A DNA stretch of 64,000 nucleotides from Euborellia annulipes (taxonomy: Eukaryota; Arthropoda; Insecta; Dermaptera; Anisolabididae), in the NCBI GenBank assembly GCA_023213315.1, contig JAKCPI010011663.1:1-64000 (forward strand). The letters are read 5' to 3'. A program made the translations under genes and the position numbers. Each line of letters starts with the position of its first letter. Position 1 is the first letter of the stretch. Below the pieces are notes generated by a model. That model saw only the letters and a list, made by a program, of their open reading frames with translations. It was not told where the DNA came from and ran no database searches. This document shows positions 1 to 10,798 of the stretch, in pieces.

Positions 1-412
1 AATTTAGATAAAAAAAAAAGAAAATTTAATAAAAATTTCTCTTTGAGAGGCCCCGGGGCCTTCAGGGCTCAAGTAAAAATGGGAAAATTTAGATAAAAAA
101 AAAGAAAATTTAATAAAAATTTCTCTTTGAGAGGCCCCGGGGCCCTTGGGGCTCAAGTAAAAACAAAATTTAATGAAAATTTTCCTTTGAAAGGCCCCGG
201 GGCCCTCAGGGCTCAAGTAAAAACAAAATTTAATGAAAATTTCTCTTTGAGAGGCCCCGGGGCCTTCAAGGTTCAAGTAAAAATGGGAAAATTTAGATAA
301 AAAAAAAGAAAATTTAATAAAAATTTCTCTTTGAGAGGCCCCGGGGCCCTTGGGGCTCAAGTAAAAACAAAATTTAATGAAAATTTCCCTTTGAAAGGCC
401 CCGGGGCCCTTG
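1..412. repeat. Tandem array with 204-bp higher-order period
   Basis: Six copies of the palindrome GGCCCCGGGGCC start at 49, 133, 193, 253, 337 and 397. Spacings are 84, 60, 60, 84 and 60, so the array repeats every 204 bp as an 84+60+60 unit. Each unit has an AT-rich arm before the GC core and a GGGCTCAAGTAAAAA block after it; the 84-bp version adds an ATGGGAAAATTTAGAT block. The array is cut by the left window edge. All spacings are multiples of three, which alone opens a long minus-strand reading frame. No protein family is recognised in it and I regard it as non-coding. Confidence 0.9.
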
Positions 413-1064
413 GGATATTTAAAGATGACCACCCCCTCCAAGAAAAAAAAATTCAATATAAGGCCCCCTCTTCTAGTTCCGCCCCAGGCCCCCAACTTCC
501 TCGGTACGCCTCTGTGTCGCGATGTCAAGCCGTGACGTCGCAAGCCGAGACGTCACCAACGACTCGCAGGTTGCTTGGCATATACTCCGAAACTACTGGT
601 CCGATTTTCATGGTGTTTTTTTTATTGGGTAAAAAATTATCCAGGGGGGTTTTAGGATATCATTATATTAAATTAGGGGTAGGGAACCCCCTTATCAGGG
701 GTTCACAAATCACTCACCCGATTTTAATAAAATTTAAAATGACTCTTCTCTAGGGTGTAAATAATTGAAAAATGGTATTTAAGACCTCAGAAAGTTCTAT
801 TGGCCCTACCAGGCGAGGGATTTCCCCCCCCCCCCCTTCTAAAATGTATTTTTTAATCGATTTTATTAAAATTTAAAATAGTCATATCTCGAGACGCCGC
901 CTGCCAGGGCCTACCATTGCTAGTTTATTATAAGTTAAGATTAAAAACGCGATTTTAATACCCTAAATTGAATAATTTTCGGAAAATTTTCAGTTAAGGT
1001 GCGCGTCTCTAGGTGTTAATTTTGGGAGTTTGCGGCCACAATTTTGAAGCTATCGACCTCCAAT
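413..1064. other. Unassigned intergenic DNA
   Basis: No gene or complete element is seen. A direct repeat of the type CGATTTTAATAAAATTTAAAA occurs near 719 and 857, and a poly-C run lies near 827-837. A moderately GC-rich stretch at 470-580 has no recognisable content. Confidence 0.5.
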
Positions 1065-1560
1065 TTTTTTTTACTTTCTCTTACCTCTATATATATGTTA
1101 ATATATATAGAGAGAAAGTATTGGATTCATGTCAAAAATTCGATGTCGAGATTTTGATGGATCTTCACGTTTTGAGGTCCCCTGAATCCAAAAAAATCTG
1201 GTGTGACTGGCGCACAGCACACAACTTTCTCTTACCCTTCGGTAAGAGAAAGTTGTGCACCGTGCTGGTCACACCAGATTTTTTGTGTCGAGATATATTT
1301 AGTTTCCGATAGCACCTTAGTTTCAAACTTGCATTTTAAATGTTGACTGCTTCAAATAAACTATGGTTATTTTTCAAAATTTTAATCTCATATTTGGACA
1401 TTTTATACACAATATAGAATCGTAAATAAATACAAAATTTCATAAGAATTGGAAAAAAAATTTTTAAATGCGTAAAAAGTTCCAAAGGGGACCCCCTTTT
1501 GAATCGAAATTAACATACAAATCCCTATAGGAAATTAACATTAGGCCTATGAGAGAAGGC
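1065..1560 (+). repeat. Family A repeat, rearranged copy with terminal hairpin
   Basis: The copy opens with the family start: TACTTTCTCTTAC, a short TA-rich inverted repeat, then GAGAAAGTA. The segment ATGTCAAAAATTCGATGTCGAG follows. It then jumps to the terminal hairpin at 1191-1284, whose arms (TCTGGTGTGAC ... GTCACACCAGA) pair over about 40 bp around a CCTTCG loop. The tail (about 1340-1545) matches sequence seen again at 11165-11290, 22550-22620 and, inverted, at 42280-42480. Family A is an interspersed mosaic repeat with at least 18 copies or fragments here and no coding capacity. Its superfamily is unknown to me. Confidence 0.8.
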
Positions 1561-1773
1561 GGAGAGACAGGCGATAATGTTTGCAAGTGAGAGAGAGAGA
1601 GATATATGTGTTTTCTCCTAAGCAATTAAAGACACAAATAAAAATAAATGGGAATTTAAATAATAATTGATTTTTAATCAATAAAGAATTATATATATCA
1701 TGTGTTGGTCCATGAGGTAATTATGAAAAACATATAACCAAGTATTTATTAATTTAAATAAGCGAAAAATGTA

Positions 1774-1845
1774 GGTACCGCCGGGAGTTGCACCACGGAT
1801 CTTGTCGATTTACGCTCAACATGCCCTACTGTTGGACCACAGTAC
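1774..1845 (-). other. tRNA-like sequence, left arm of foldback
   Basis: Inverted copy of the tRNA-like sequence at 2116-2187. It has the same 72-nt length, the same stems and the same run of T downstream on the minus strand (complement of AAAAA at about 1765-1769). Probably a pol III-derived part of the repeat rather than a host tRNA gene. Confidence 0.4.
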
Positions 1846-2115
1846 GCACTCGCTTATTTAAATTATGATAGATCGCTGATTTCAGTCTACTAGAGAAACG
1901 CCGCTCAAATCAAGCGTTCAGATTTCTCCGTTGCCTCATGGACCAACACATGATATATATAATTCTTTATTTATTAATTGCATAATTGAGTTAATTTCTC
2001 AAAACGTCCATCTAGATCGCGCCTCAGCAACGGAGAAATCTGAACGCTTGATTTGAGCGGCGTTTCTCTAGTAGACTGAAATCAGCGATCTATCATAATT
2101 TAAATAAGCGAGTGC

Positions 2116-2187
2116 GTACTGTGGTCCAACAGTAGGGCATGTTGAGCGTAAATCGACAAGATCCGTGGTGCAACTCCCGGCGGTACC
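2116..2187 (+). other. tRNA-like sequence, right arm of foldback
   Basis: A 72-nt segment folds like a tRNA. The acceptor stem GTACTGT/GCGGTAC pairs 7/7 with wobbles, the D stem GTCC/GGGC pairs 4/4, and TGTTGA/TCGACA encloses the loop GCGTAAA with GTA (Tyr) in the anticodon position. A B-box-like GGTGCAACTCC is present, and TTTTT lies just downstream as a possible pol III terminator. The T stem has two mismatches and there is one base too few between acceptor and D stems, so it is more likely a tRNA-derived repeat than a working tRNA-Tyr gene. Confidence 0.4.
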
Positions 2188-2240
2188 TACATTTTTCGCT
2201 TATTTAAATTAATAAATACTTGGTTATATGTTTTTGATTT

Positions 2241-3320
2241 TTAATCTAATAAAAAGAAAAAGATTTAAATTCCGTTACCATGGCAACCAGTTCTATCTTT
2301 CCTATGAAGAACAAGAGTAAAGTGGTCTTCAGAAGATTTCAACGGCAAAATGAGAATATACATTTTAAAGAGCATCTAAAAAATAATTGATTTATGAATT
2401 TAAAAAAAAACCTTGGAGGGAATTTTGAGAAAATCGAAAAAAACTGAAAAAGTACATCAGTAAAGTACTAGTACTTTTTGGCCGATTTTGTTCAAAAGCT
2501 TATTTTGAGATTCTTCAAAGGTACCTAAGTTAAATATAAAATTTCAATCCGCTAGCTCAACTCCTTCATGCTAAAAATCTGTCCACACACACAGACACAC
2601 ACACAGACACACACAGACATACACACACACACACAGACCAATTTGCGGGACCCACTTTTTTGGACTCAGGGGACCTCAAAACATGTATATCCATCAAAAT
2701 CTCGACATCGAATTTTTGACATGATCGCAATACTTTCTCTCCTATATATTTCATATATAGGGTACGAGAAAGTAAAAGTGGTTTTCCCGACATGGTCTGT
2801 CTGTGTGTGTGTGTGTGTCTGTGAACAAAATATCTCAAGAACGAAAAGAGCTAGGAGGTTGAAATTGTATATTCAAGTTAGGCACCCCCATGGGACGTGA
2901 CACGAAGCTTTTGAACAAAATCGCCCAAAGAGTACTAGTACTTTACTGATGCACTTTTTCAGTTTTTTTCGATTTTCTTTAAATTTGCTCCAACGATTTT
3001 TTTTTTAATTCAAAAATCAATTATTTTTTAGATTCTCTTTGAAATGTATATTCTCATTTTGTGATTGAAATCTTCTGAAGACCACTTTACTCTTGTACTC
3101 CATAGAAAAGATAGGAGAAATGGTTGCCATGGTAACAAAATATAAATATTTTCCCATACTTATAAATTTTACATCTTGAAAATCGAATGTACCGTACTGT
3201 CGGAAACTAAATATATGTCGACACAAAAAATCTGGTGTGACAAGCACAGAACACAACTTTCGATTACCGAAGGTAAGAGAAAGTTGTGTGCTGTGCGCCA
3301 GTCACACCAGATTTTTTAAA
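2241..3320. repeat. Two family A copies in inverted, head-to-head arrangement
   Basis: A minus-strand copy (about 2265-2765) abuts a plus-strand copy (about 2768-3317), making a palindrome of about 1.05 kb around the TA-rich centre at 2750-2765. Shared blocks include GTACTAGTACTTTACTGATG, a TG/CA microsatellite (2582-2636 and 2798-2822), TCAATTATTTTTTAGAT and an X-box-like palindrome (GTTACCATGGCAAC at 2274-2287; GTTGCCATGGTAAC at 3123-3136). The right copy ends in the family hairpin at 3225-3317. Short reading frames here are repeat-driven. Confidence 0.85.
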
Positions 3321-4448
3321 TTAAAGCTATTTATAATATCTACAACTTATAAAATACCTTTTTTTGATTTTCGAAAAAATAAATTTTTTTTTAGATTAAT
3401 CGCATTAAATAAAAGATATTTTAAAAAATCCTCTCTATATCTTGTAGATAATTAAATTAGTAATCATTGTGTTAAAAATTAATTAATTTTTTACCCTTAA
3501 TTAATTAGCTGCAAAAATTCAAATGAAATGGAATAAATCTTTTGTATCCCTATGGGAAAAACTAACGCCATCTCTTGCCGCCTAGAGTAACTCGGTACTG
3601 AATCGTCTTCTAACGGCTTTTTGGAACGCGCACCTTAAACGTCTACGAACCGAAAAAAAAGTTTCACTTGCATCGTGGTTTCTTAAAACCACACAATGTT
3701 TTTATTTATTTTTGTTATGTTGGTAGAATGTAAATACATCGTTTGGTATCCATTCGAAAACGATAAACATAGGATTTCCCTAAATTTTATAAAATTTTAG
3801 GTTTTCTATTTTATGTTGGTAGCACTTCTTCTTATCACGTTAATCTATTGTATTTCTATCTGAAGGGATCCTCCTAAAATTTTTTATTCCATTAGGGATG
3901 AAAATTACTAATATCAATAGATATGTTTCTAAATGACGTCATCAGGGAGCAAAATAGTTAGAATTGTCTTTTCGCTATGTTAAAGATAGGACAAAATTGA
4001 AATTTTGAATACCTCTCAAAAAGTCACTTTTGATCCAAAATGAAATTTTATATCAAAGGTATCGGGTTTTTTATAGTATCTATTCGTATTTTAAATTTCA
4101 TCCAAATCGGTCCAGCAGGGAAACCTGTAGCTTTGTCTAAAAATTTGAAAATTGAAGAAAAGAATGAAAAAGAAAAAAAAAAAAAAAAGGAAAAATAAGA
4201 GACTAACTTTTGACCTTCCGAAATCGGCAAAATCTCAACTTTGAGCCTCTGCCATTCTGTTTGGCACTGGAATTTTTTTTTGAATTCGTGCTCAAAATAA
4301 TCCTTATTTATTCTAGTTTAATATAAAAAAAATTTGGCTCCGATATCTTAAAACCTTTTTGAGATATTCGCCCAGAAAGAGAAAAGTTTCTCAAAAAAAT
4401 TTTTTCACGTCCCTATCTTTTATTAAGGATTTAAAATCATTCTTGATA
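3321..4448. other. AT-rich intergenic DNA, nothing recognised
   Basis: No gene, complete element or structured repeat is identified. There is a poly-A-like run at about 4170-4190 and generic AT-rich sequence. Confidence 0.5.
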
Positions 4449-4605
4449 ATATAGTCTAGGGACGACTCGTCCATCTAAATGCAATGGGCCATTGGCATCT
4501 ATTGGAATATCAACTAAATGGTAGTATTAAGAGTTTCTTTGCTTTCTTTTGCTTTTTATTTGCTCGGCGACGAGTCGCTCCCGCGACTCTTGATATATAA
4601 TAAGG
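4449..4605. repeat. Possible small inverted-repeat element
   Basis: ATATAGTCTAGGGACGACTCGTC at the left is roughly complementary to GACGAGTCGCTCCCGCGACTC plus TATAT at the right. The match is imperfect and no clear target duplication is seen. Confidence 0.35.
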
Positions 4606-4679
4606 GCGAATCCTAATTTTACATTTTTCCTTTTTTTCTACATTTCAGTAGTCCTTTTTTTAGTTTTTTTTTCCTCGTT

Positions 4680-4815
4680 TTTCTCAAAATTCACTCCAAC
4701 GATTTTGATTAAAATTCAAAAATAAATTATTTTTTTAGATGCTCTGATGAAATTGTTTGAAGCACACTTTACTCTTGTACTACTTCATAGTAAAGATAGA
4801 AGAAATGGTTGAAAA
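4680..4815 (+). repeat. Family A internal fragment
   Basis: It matches the internal part of family A: CTCCAACGATTTTGATTAAA, a TAGATGCTCT block, then TTGTTTGAAGCACACTTTACTC and the TAAAGATAGAAGAAATGGTTG block. It lacks both ends. Confidence 0.7.
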
Positions 4816-6584
4816 AATCTTAAATTACGGCATGAAAACCCTCAATAGCCTACAAAAAAGCATTACCCCTGGTGCATCGTGCACAGTGGCACGCACCAAA
4901 CCAACTGGGACCGCCATCTAGCACAGATGACCAACAACCCGGATAAGACAGAAATTTCGTTTTAAAATTACGAGAAGTTGGCTGAATAGAGCGTGACAGA
5001 CGGATGTACGGACACTCCCCTATTGTATATATAGAGTTTTGAATTATTACTTTTTTTTTATTTTGTATCTAAAGGAAAGGTCAGGAGCAAATTGTGATTA
5101 TCAAAGGTAACACAGATCGCTATAAACTAGACATCCAAATAATCTTATTTGAAAAGATGTTTGCATAAGGACAAGGGGCTCTCGTTAAGTGCTGCCTCTG
5201 GTGTCAGTTTAGTGAACTCTCGTTAAGACTTAAAGTTTCCATTGGGAGGGAGGAAATTCAAATATTGGGGGAATCGTTACTCGTTTATTTCCATTTCTCT
5301 TGGTATTTTTGAAATATGTATAAACAAAATTGAGGGCTATTTGTTTTTTTGACACCGCATGGTCCTGAAGAAGGAGTCGTTTTAGCTCCGAAACTTCGAC
5401 CTATAGCGGACGGAATTAATCCAACTAAATTGCCTGATCATCAGCTCCGGATTTTATTTATTCATCTTTCTCAAAAATGTTACAATTAACTTATGTAGTA
5501 ATTCTTTAATATCTAGTAAAATTTTGTTGTTAAAAAAATATCACTGGTCTGCGAATTTTTATTACAAATTTAGCCCCGCGGGCTAAAAAAGGTTGAGAAA
5601 CGCTGAACCTCAAGGAGGTTCAAAATTATTTTGATTTTTGTTAAATTTTTTTCATATATAAAATACATATAATAAAAGGACCATGGTGCCGACTGAGTGT
5701 TGGATATGTTTATTATACTACAGTATATATGTCGTTTTTTTTAAAATATTTTTTATAAAGCCAGTTAGAATTTTTGCCTGGTCGGATTTTGCCCACCTTT
5801 GATCTAATATTTATTAATAAATAAGTTTTCGTCCTATCAAATATATTTATAATTCCAATAGCCTACAAAGGATTTCGTCGAGTCATTATTTGGGAAGAAG
5901 TATTTAATTTTCTTTCCCTCCGAACAACCAAATTGTTTTTGTTAAAAAAAATACCCCATAAAGACTTCAATATTACCAGGTATATAACATCCCAAATTTT
6001 GGTTCATTCTACTCATATAAAATAACTTAAATATAAGTTTTTTTTTGCGAGTTGCCTGCCCTCTCATCAAATAGAGAGCAGCTTTACTATCAATACTTGT
6101 GTTGCTTTTTGTCGCTTCTTCTCTCTAAATCTAAAGTTGGTTTCGATCTCGCTGATCCCCAGGCAACGAACCTTTTTTCTGCCATTCCTATTCTACATAA
6201 AAGGGGTGCGTCGTGTAGGGAGGGATGTCGAAGCCTTTCTGCCCTAAAGCTGCCCAATCCCTCCCCGTGTAAAATTAAACAGAGCAACTAAACCAAGTGC
6301 TTCTGCCTGCCACTCGCCTCATTTATAATTATGAGAATCGAAATTTTGCAAAAGGAGCAAGAGCCCATTCTTGACTTCGCCTTCCCACTCCGAGAAAAAA
6401 TTACAATAAATTTTAATGACACACATATTATTATATAAATTACTGCTAAAGCATTTTAATAAATATTAAATTAAATAAGTCTTTTACCCGGTATTTTATA
6501 ATATTTGTCTAATAACTTTTTTCTAAACTTTTCAAATTAGATAATAGCCTGATGTTAACATTTTTACTTTGCCATTTTTTTGTT
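4816..6584. other. Intergenic DNA with one hammerhead-like motif
   Basis: Apart from the motif at 5361-5401 no gene or complete element is recognised. The segment at 6050-6290 is less AT-rich but has no supportable coding content. Confidence 0.45.
5361..5401 (+). ncRNA. Hammerhead ribozyme-like motif
   Basis: Helix I is GGTC (5361-5364) with GACC (5398-5401). The core is CTGAAGA (5365-5371). One extra A follows, then helix II GGAG/CTCC (5373-5376, 5386-5389), then GAAA (5390-5393), C, T and the UH dinucleotide TC. The C-T pair in helix III is a mismatch relative to the CGTC seen in other copies, so this one may be inactive. Type I hammerheads of this minimal form are known from Penelope-like elements; no such element is visible nearby. 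Confidence 0.5.
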
Positions 6585-6842
6585 ATAGAAGCCGGATAAT
6601 CAGAGGTTTACTTTGCTTGAAAAAACTTTTTGCAGATTGAGATGCAAGAGAAAGAAATAAAATTTTTAAAAAATTTTATTTGTCTAGGATTTATTAGTGC
6701 TGACGACCAACTGCAGTACATTGGTTTCGGTTACATTCGGTTACATACATCCTGACAAATAAAATTTTATTTCTTCCTCTTGCATCTCAATCTGCAAAAA
6801 GTTTTTTCAAGCAAAGTAAACCTCTGGTTATACGGCTTCTAT
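6585..6842. repeat. Foldback MITE with about 100-bp arms
   Basis: The left arm starts ATAGAAGCCGGATAATC and the right arm ends as its complement, GGTTATACGGCTTCTAT. The arms stay paired through CAGAGGTTTACTTTGCTTG and GCAGATTGAGATGCAAGAG to about 6690 and 6735. The centre of about 45 bp is unrelated. No coding capacity. Confidence 0.85.
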
Positions 6843-7246
6843 GATATTTTCTTGCGCTGTTTCGTCTATTACATTTTTTTGTTGTTGTTTTTTTGGAAAA
6901 GAAATATTCAAACATATTTTGTACCAGTATATGAGTATTTTCACTAAAGTTAATTTTTTTTTGTTTCACTATTTTTAAAATAATCTTTCGTCATGGATAT
7001 ATTCAAAATATATGATCAAAAATAGAAGAAATGAAACTAGCTCGAAATTTCGAGAATAAATGAATGAAAATTTTAATGAATGGATTTAAATATAACTCTG
7101 TAGAAGCTTTTTTTTATTCTATTTATAAGATAAAGTAAAAAAAATCGGGAATTCCATTTTTGGAATCCTTTAATATTTATCTAATTTTAAAACCTAAAAA
7201 AATATAAAATTCCTTAAACGAAATTCTCAGTTAGGGATGCTCCTTA
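6843..7246. other. AT-rich DNA, nothing recognised
   Basis: No gene or element is seen between two inverted-repeat elements. Confidence 0.5.
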
Positions 7247-8026
7247 CAAGTAAAGTAACCCAAACATGGAATTCCGATTTCATTGAAACTTGGTACAATT
7301 AAATAAATGATAAATCTATATATAAATTTGAAAAAATTTCGACCAATGAATGAACAGTTTATTTTTAAAAATTTTTTTAAAAATTATTCCTGAAAATCAG
7401 TACAATAGTGAAAATCATTAAAAAAGTGTTTCAAATTCCAAGTTGAACTCATATTCAATATTGAATTCAAGTGATTTCACACAATTGATAATTATGCCTA
7501 AAATGAATAATTAATATTAGCATTAGGTTTCTATCTACATCTCAACAATAGTATTAATTAACATTCAAAACACTTTGTAGCTAAAAATCTATCTTGTTTA
7601 AAAATTTTCAAAAACTATTGCAAAAGTGGACAGACAGAGATCTATTTTCTTTTATAATATAATTTTGAAATAAAACTAGGTCTCCCGTAAGTGCCTTCTT
7701 TCTCCTTCTTCAAGCGCCCCCGTAACCCTTAGCCTACACCAACCCATTAATATCTTTTATCTGACTATACCCCTTCAATAACATCATCAAGCTGAAAAGT
7801 TTCAAAATGCAACAATCAATTCACTCAACAAACAGCTAAAACCCCTTTCAAAACAACTTGAAATTGAAAATCCACCTGTTTTAAAAATTCAAAAATTAAT
7901 TTTTTTAAAAAGTTCTGTTATTCTATTGGTCGAATTTTTTCTCGTTTAACGCATATTTATATTAGTTGTTTAATTGTACAAAGTTTCATTGAAATCGGAA
8001 TTTCATGTTTGGGTTACTTTACTTGA
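7247..8026. repeat. Non-autonomous DNA element with about 110-bp terminal inverted repeats
   Basis: Left end AAGTAAAGTAACCCAAACAT and following bases (about 7247-7350) are mirrored at 7925-8026, including ATTCCGATTTCA, TGTACAATTAAA and TCGACCAAT. The interior of about 570 bp is AT-rich and has no open reading frame of note. The superfamily is not determined because no clear target duplication was found. Confidence 0.75.
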
Positions 8027-8130
8027 TAGAGGCCGGATGCTTCATGTATGGGTGGTTAGTTGACCTATAGTTAGTGCGTGATGCAGAGGAGGATATTTTA
8101 TTAAAATCACTTATAAAGGAACAAACTGTC

Positions 8131-8168
8131 ACTGAGGAAGGTAAGCAGTATGCTATCGAAACCAGCAT
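8131..8168 (+). ncRNA. Degenerate hammerhead-like motif
   Basis: CACTGAGGAAGG, a helix II of the form GGTA(A)GC/GCTATC and GAAAC follow one another in the order seen in the better copies. The GTC cleavage triplet is missing, so I would not expect activity. Confidence 0.3.
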
Positions 8169-8689
8169 TGGTTTGTAAACCTTTAAAATAATCATTTTAT
8201 AAAAATGATATTGTTTTGTACCTATCGAAATTAATAGATTGAGTATTTGATATACGGTCATGTTAATCAGATTCACAAAAGAGAAAGATCTACTCGTAAA
8301 CTTCAGCACTGATATTTTCATAATTAATATATTATGTAGTCCCCAAGGATATTAACTTCTAAAATTAATAGATGAACTTTGTCAAAGGAACCCCCGCTCT
8401 AGTTAATTTGATACTAGCATATCAATCTGCTCGAATTCCGATTCTAGAGGATTATCTACAAATAGATTTCCAAGAATCCTGACGCCAGGGATGTGCGCGA
8501 ATGGGGATAATTGTGTTGTCTCTAGTTTGTTGTTAGTTAAGATTACTGCTATATTGTATTGATTTTGTATTTATATCAGTTCATTAAACAGAGAGAATCA
8601 ATCTTAAAATTTGATTTAGCCTATATAAAGATTGAAGGGGTCAATGGAAAGGGGCGCCAAATTGCATTTTAATCCTCAAATGTCAATTA

Positions 8690-8998
8690 AAAGCAAGTGC
8701 TTGATAAAGGGATGCGGCAAAATAGGGATCCGATCGGGCGATCCAACAAATCCGGACGATCCGATCCGATTTAGAAGAAGGATGGATCGCTGTTACGATA
8801 CGAAAATCCTATCCGAACTTGATTTTTGGATAAATCGAAAGGATTATAATATTTTATTTAAAAGAAAAAAAATCCTTTAAAAAGAATTAGCGATCCGATC
8901 CTAGATGAAAATGATTTCGATCCAGAAACGAAAATCCTGGATCGGTTTGGATATTCGGATTTAAATTCAAAAAGATTGCGATCCTGCCCAACCCTGAG
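8690..8998. repeat. Repeat rich in GATCCGATC motifs, possible hAT-like end
   Basis: GATCCGATC-type palindromes recur from about 8728 to 8990. Read on the minus strand, the right edge begins CAGGGTTGGGCAGGATCG, which resembles a hAT terminus. The left terminus and the target duplication were not found. Confidence 0.4.
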
Positions 8999-9381
8999 TT
9001 CAGGAAAGCTGTGATCGCCATTTAGATACTCACAAGATGGGAGCTACTAAGTATAATGAAACTAAAGAATGACCCAGGCCCTCGGTGGTCAGGTCCAAGC
9101 AAACATAATTACAATTTCAACTAGAGCCAACGGTTACCAGTTTAAAATTAACAATTTTTAAGATAAAATCATAAAACAAAACAAATAAATATTAAAATTT
9201 TTATTATTTTCAAAAAAATAAAAAATAAAGAAACCTCTTGGCTAATTATTAAATAAACGCCTCTGTAATAAATAGACAAATGTAAGTCCAACGGCTCAAA
9301 TTAACTTTGTATATAATCCTTTTCTAGATATCTGAAGTAGGGTATTTAAGCTCAAAAGATTATGTTAAAATGAGTTAGAAA
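8999..9381. other. AT-rich DNA, nothing recognised
   Basis: No gene or element is identified. The last 8 bases (9374-9381) are the target duplication of the following MITE. Confidence 0.5.
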
Positions 9382-9636
9382 CAAGAGCGGATCCAGAGGT
9401 GTTTCTCGGGGGGGGGGGTAATCTGGTGTGACTCGTCGCACGGCACACTATTTTTTCTTAATTTCGGTAATTTAAAGACGCATTCTGTATTTGTTTGCCA
9501 AAATATAAATACAAACCAAATTTGTATGTATTAATTTTTAAAATTTTACATTAAAAATAAATTTTTTTTCGAAAAAAAAGTATTTTTTTTCAAATCTCGG
9601 GGGGGGGGGGGCTAATTACCCCCTTTACTCCCCCTG
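9382..9636 (-). mobile_element. hAT-type MITE (group 2) with perfect 8-bp target duplication
   Basis: The element begins CAAGAGCGGATCCAGAGG and ends CCCCCTG. It is flanked by GTTAGAAA on both sides (9374-9381 and 9637-9644), an exact 8-bp duplication as made by hAT transposases. Poly-G runs lie near both ends. The interior shares TCTGGTGTGACTCGTCGCAC with the terminal hairpin of family A and matches the copies at 20118-20528 and 40715-40985. The orientation is opposite to the 40715 copy. Confidence 0.85.
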
Positions 9637-9644
9637 GTTAGAAA

Positions 9645-9911
9645 TCATCCTGAAAAATAAACGGAGCCCATCTCTATTTTTGGCCTTCTACAAGCAACGC
9701 CTTTCTCTCTTCGAAAAGGCTCACATCGTAACACAGACGGATAAATGGTTGCCTAACTCACAGGTCGCTCCATAAACATATTTCACTTTTATTTTTATTA
9801 ACACCGGAAATAGCCATCGATGGGTCGGGTCGCCTTAGCTAAATAATAAACAATAAATATCAATAACAAAAGAAGGCTTAGTTATATAATATATAAGTAT
9901 TATTCGCAACT
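9645..9911. other. Intergenic DNA, nothing recognised
   Basis: A short segment between the hAT-type MITE and a family A copy, with no supportable feature. Confidence 0.4.
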
Positions 9912-10490
9912 GTGAGTCTTACACCTTCCGGAATTGAAAGTTGTGACACACCAGATTTTTTGTGTCCACATATATTTAGTTTCCGCCGATATATAGAATT
10001 CAAGATGTTTACCTCTAAACATGAGACAATATTTATATTTTGTTATCAAGGCAACCTAGCTCCTATCTTTCCTATAAGGTACAGGAGTAAAGTATGCTTC
10101 AAATAATTTTGAGGACAAAATGAGAATAAACATTTTAAAGAGCATCTAAAAAATAATTTAATTATGAATTTTAATCAAAATCGTGGCAGCGAATTTTGAG
10201 AAAATGGAAAAAATAAAAAAATGTAACATTAGTAAAGTACTAGTACTTTTTGTCCGATTTTGTTCAAAAGCTTATTTTTACGCCTCAACTGGATGCCTAA
10301 CTTAAATATAAAATTTCACCCTCGTAGTTCAATTCCTTCATGCTTTAAATTGAGCACACATGCACAGTCAGACAGACCAATTCGCGGGACTCACTTTTTT
10401 GAACTCAGGGGACCTCAAAACGTGTATATCTTCAAAAAATCTCATCTCTATTCTTTATTCCGACTTCCTTTAAAAAAGTAAACAGCAAAA
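9912..10490 (-). repeat. Family A repeat, minus-strand copy
   Basis: It starts with a half of the terminal hairpin (CACACCAGATTTTTTGTGTC at about 9947). It then runs through the decayed X-box-like block, the AGTAAAGTACTAGTACTTTT block (about 10230) and the CAGACAGACCAATTCGCGGG block to GACCTCAAAACGTGTATATC. The outer start hairpin is missing. Confidence 0.8.
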
Positions 10491-10798
10491 AATTCTAAAA
10501 TTTTTCTATTTGTTATTTCCCTAATTAGTATTAATAGGCTAATTTATATTTAGTTTTTAATTGAATTTATTTTAAAATATTAACATTTAATTTATGATAA
10601 TTAAACCATTAATTAATTATATTCCTGGAAAACTAAAAATAATAATAAATTTAGAATTAATTATTGAAAAAATAAATTGGACATAAAATTAAATAGACGT
10701 AGCGTTGGGGCGAGTGCCCCCTCTCCTTATATACGTCCATGTATAATAATCATAATTGCAGTTTCTATTCAAATCAAAGTTCAAAAGGAATTAAGTAT
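10491..10798. other. AT-rich DNA, nothing recognised
   Basis: No feature is supportable. Confidence 0.4.

Larger units (their letters stand above)
1676..2240. repeat. Near-perfect foldback element with nested inverted repeats
   Basis: Arms at about 1725-1931 and 2033-2239 are reverse complements over roughly 205 bp with almost no mismatch, separated by about 100 bp. The left arm and spacer also carry a second inverted pair of about 38 bp (1676-1714 and 1936-1974, containing ATGTGTTGGTCCATGAGG). Inside each arm AATTTAAATAAGCG and CGCTTATTTAAATT flank a tRNA-like sequence. Near-identity of the arms implies recent origin or gene conversion. A transcript would form a hairpin of about 205 bp. Confidence 0.92.

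Noticed and set aside
4..543. 179-codon open frame on the minus strand over the tandem array
   Set aside because: It stays open because repeat units are multiples of three; residues are low-complexity and no domain is recognisable.
2566..2900. His/Thr- and Val/Cys-rich frames around 2.6-2.9 kb
   Set aside because: They are translations of the TG/CA microsatellite inside family A.
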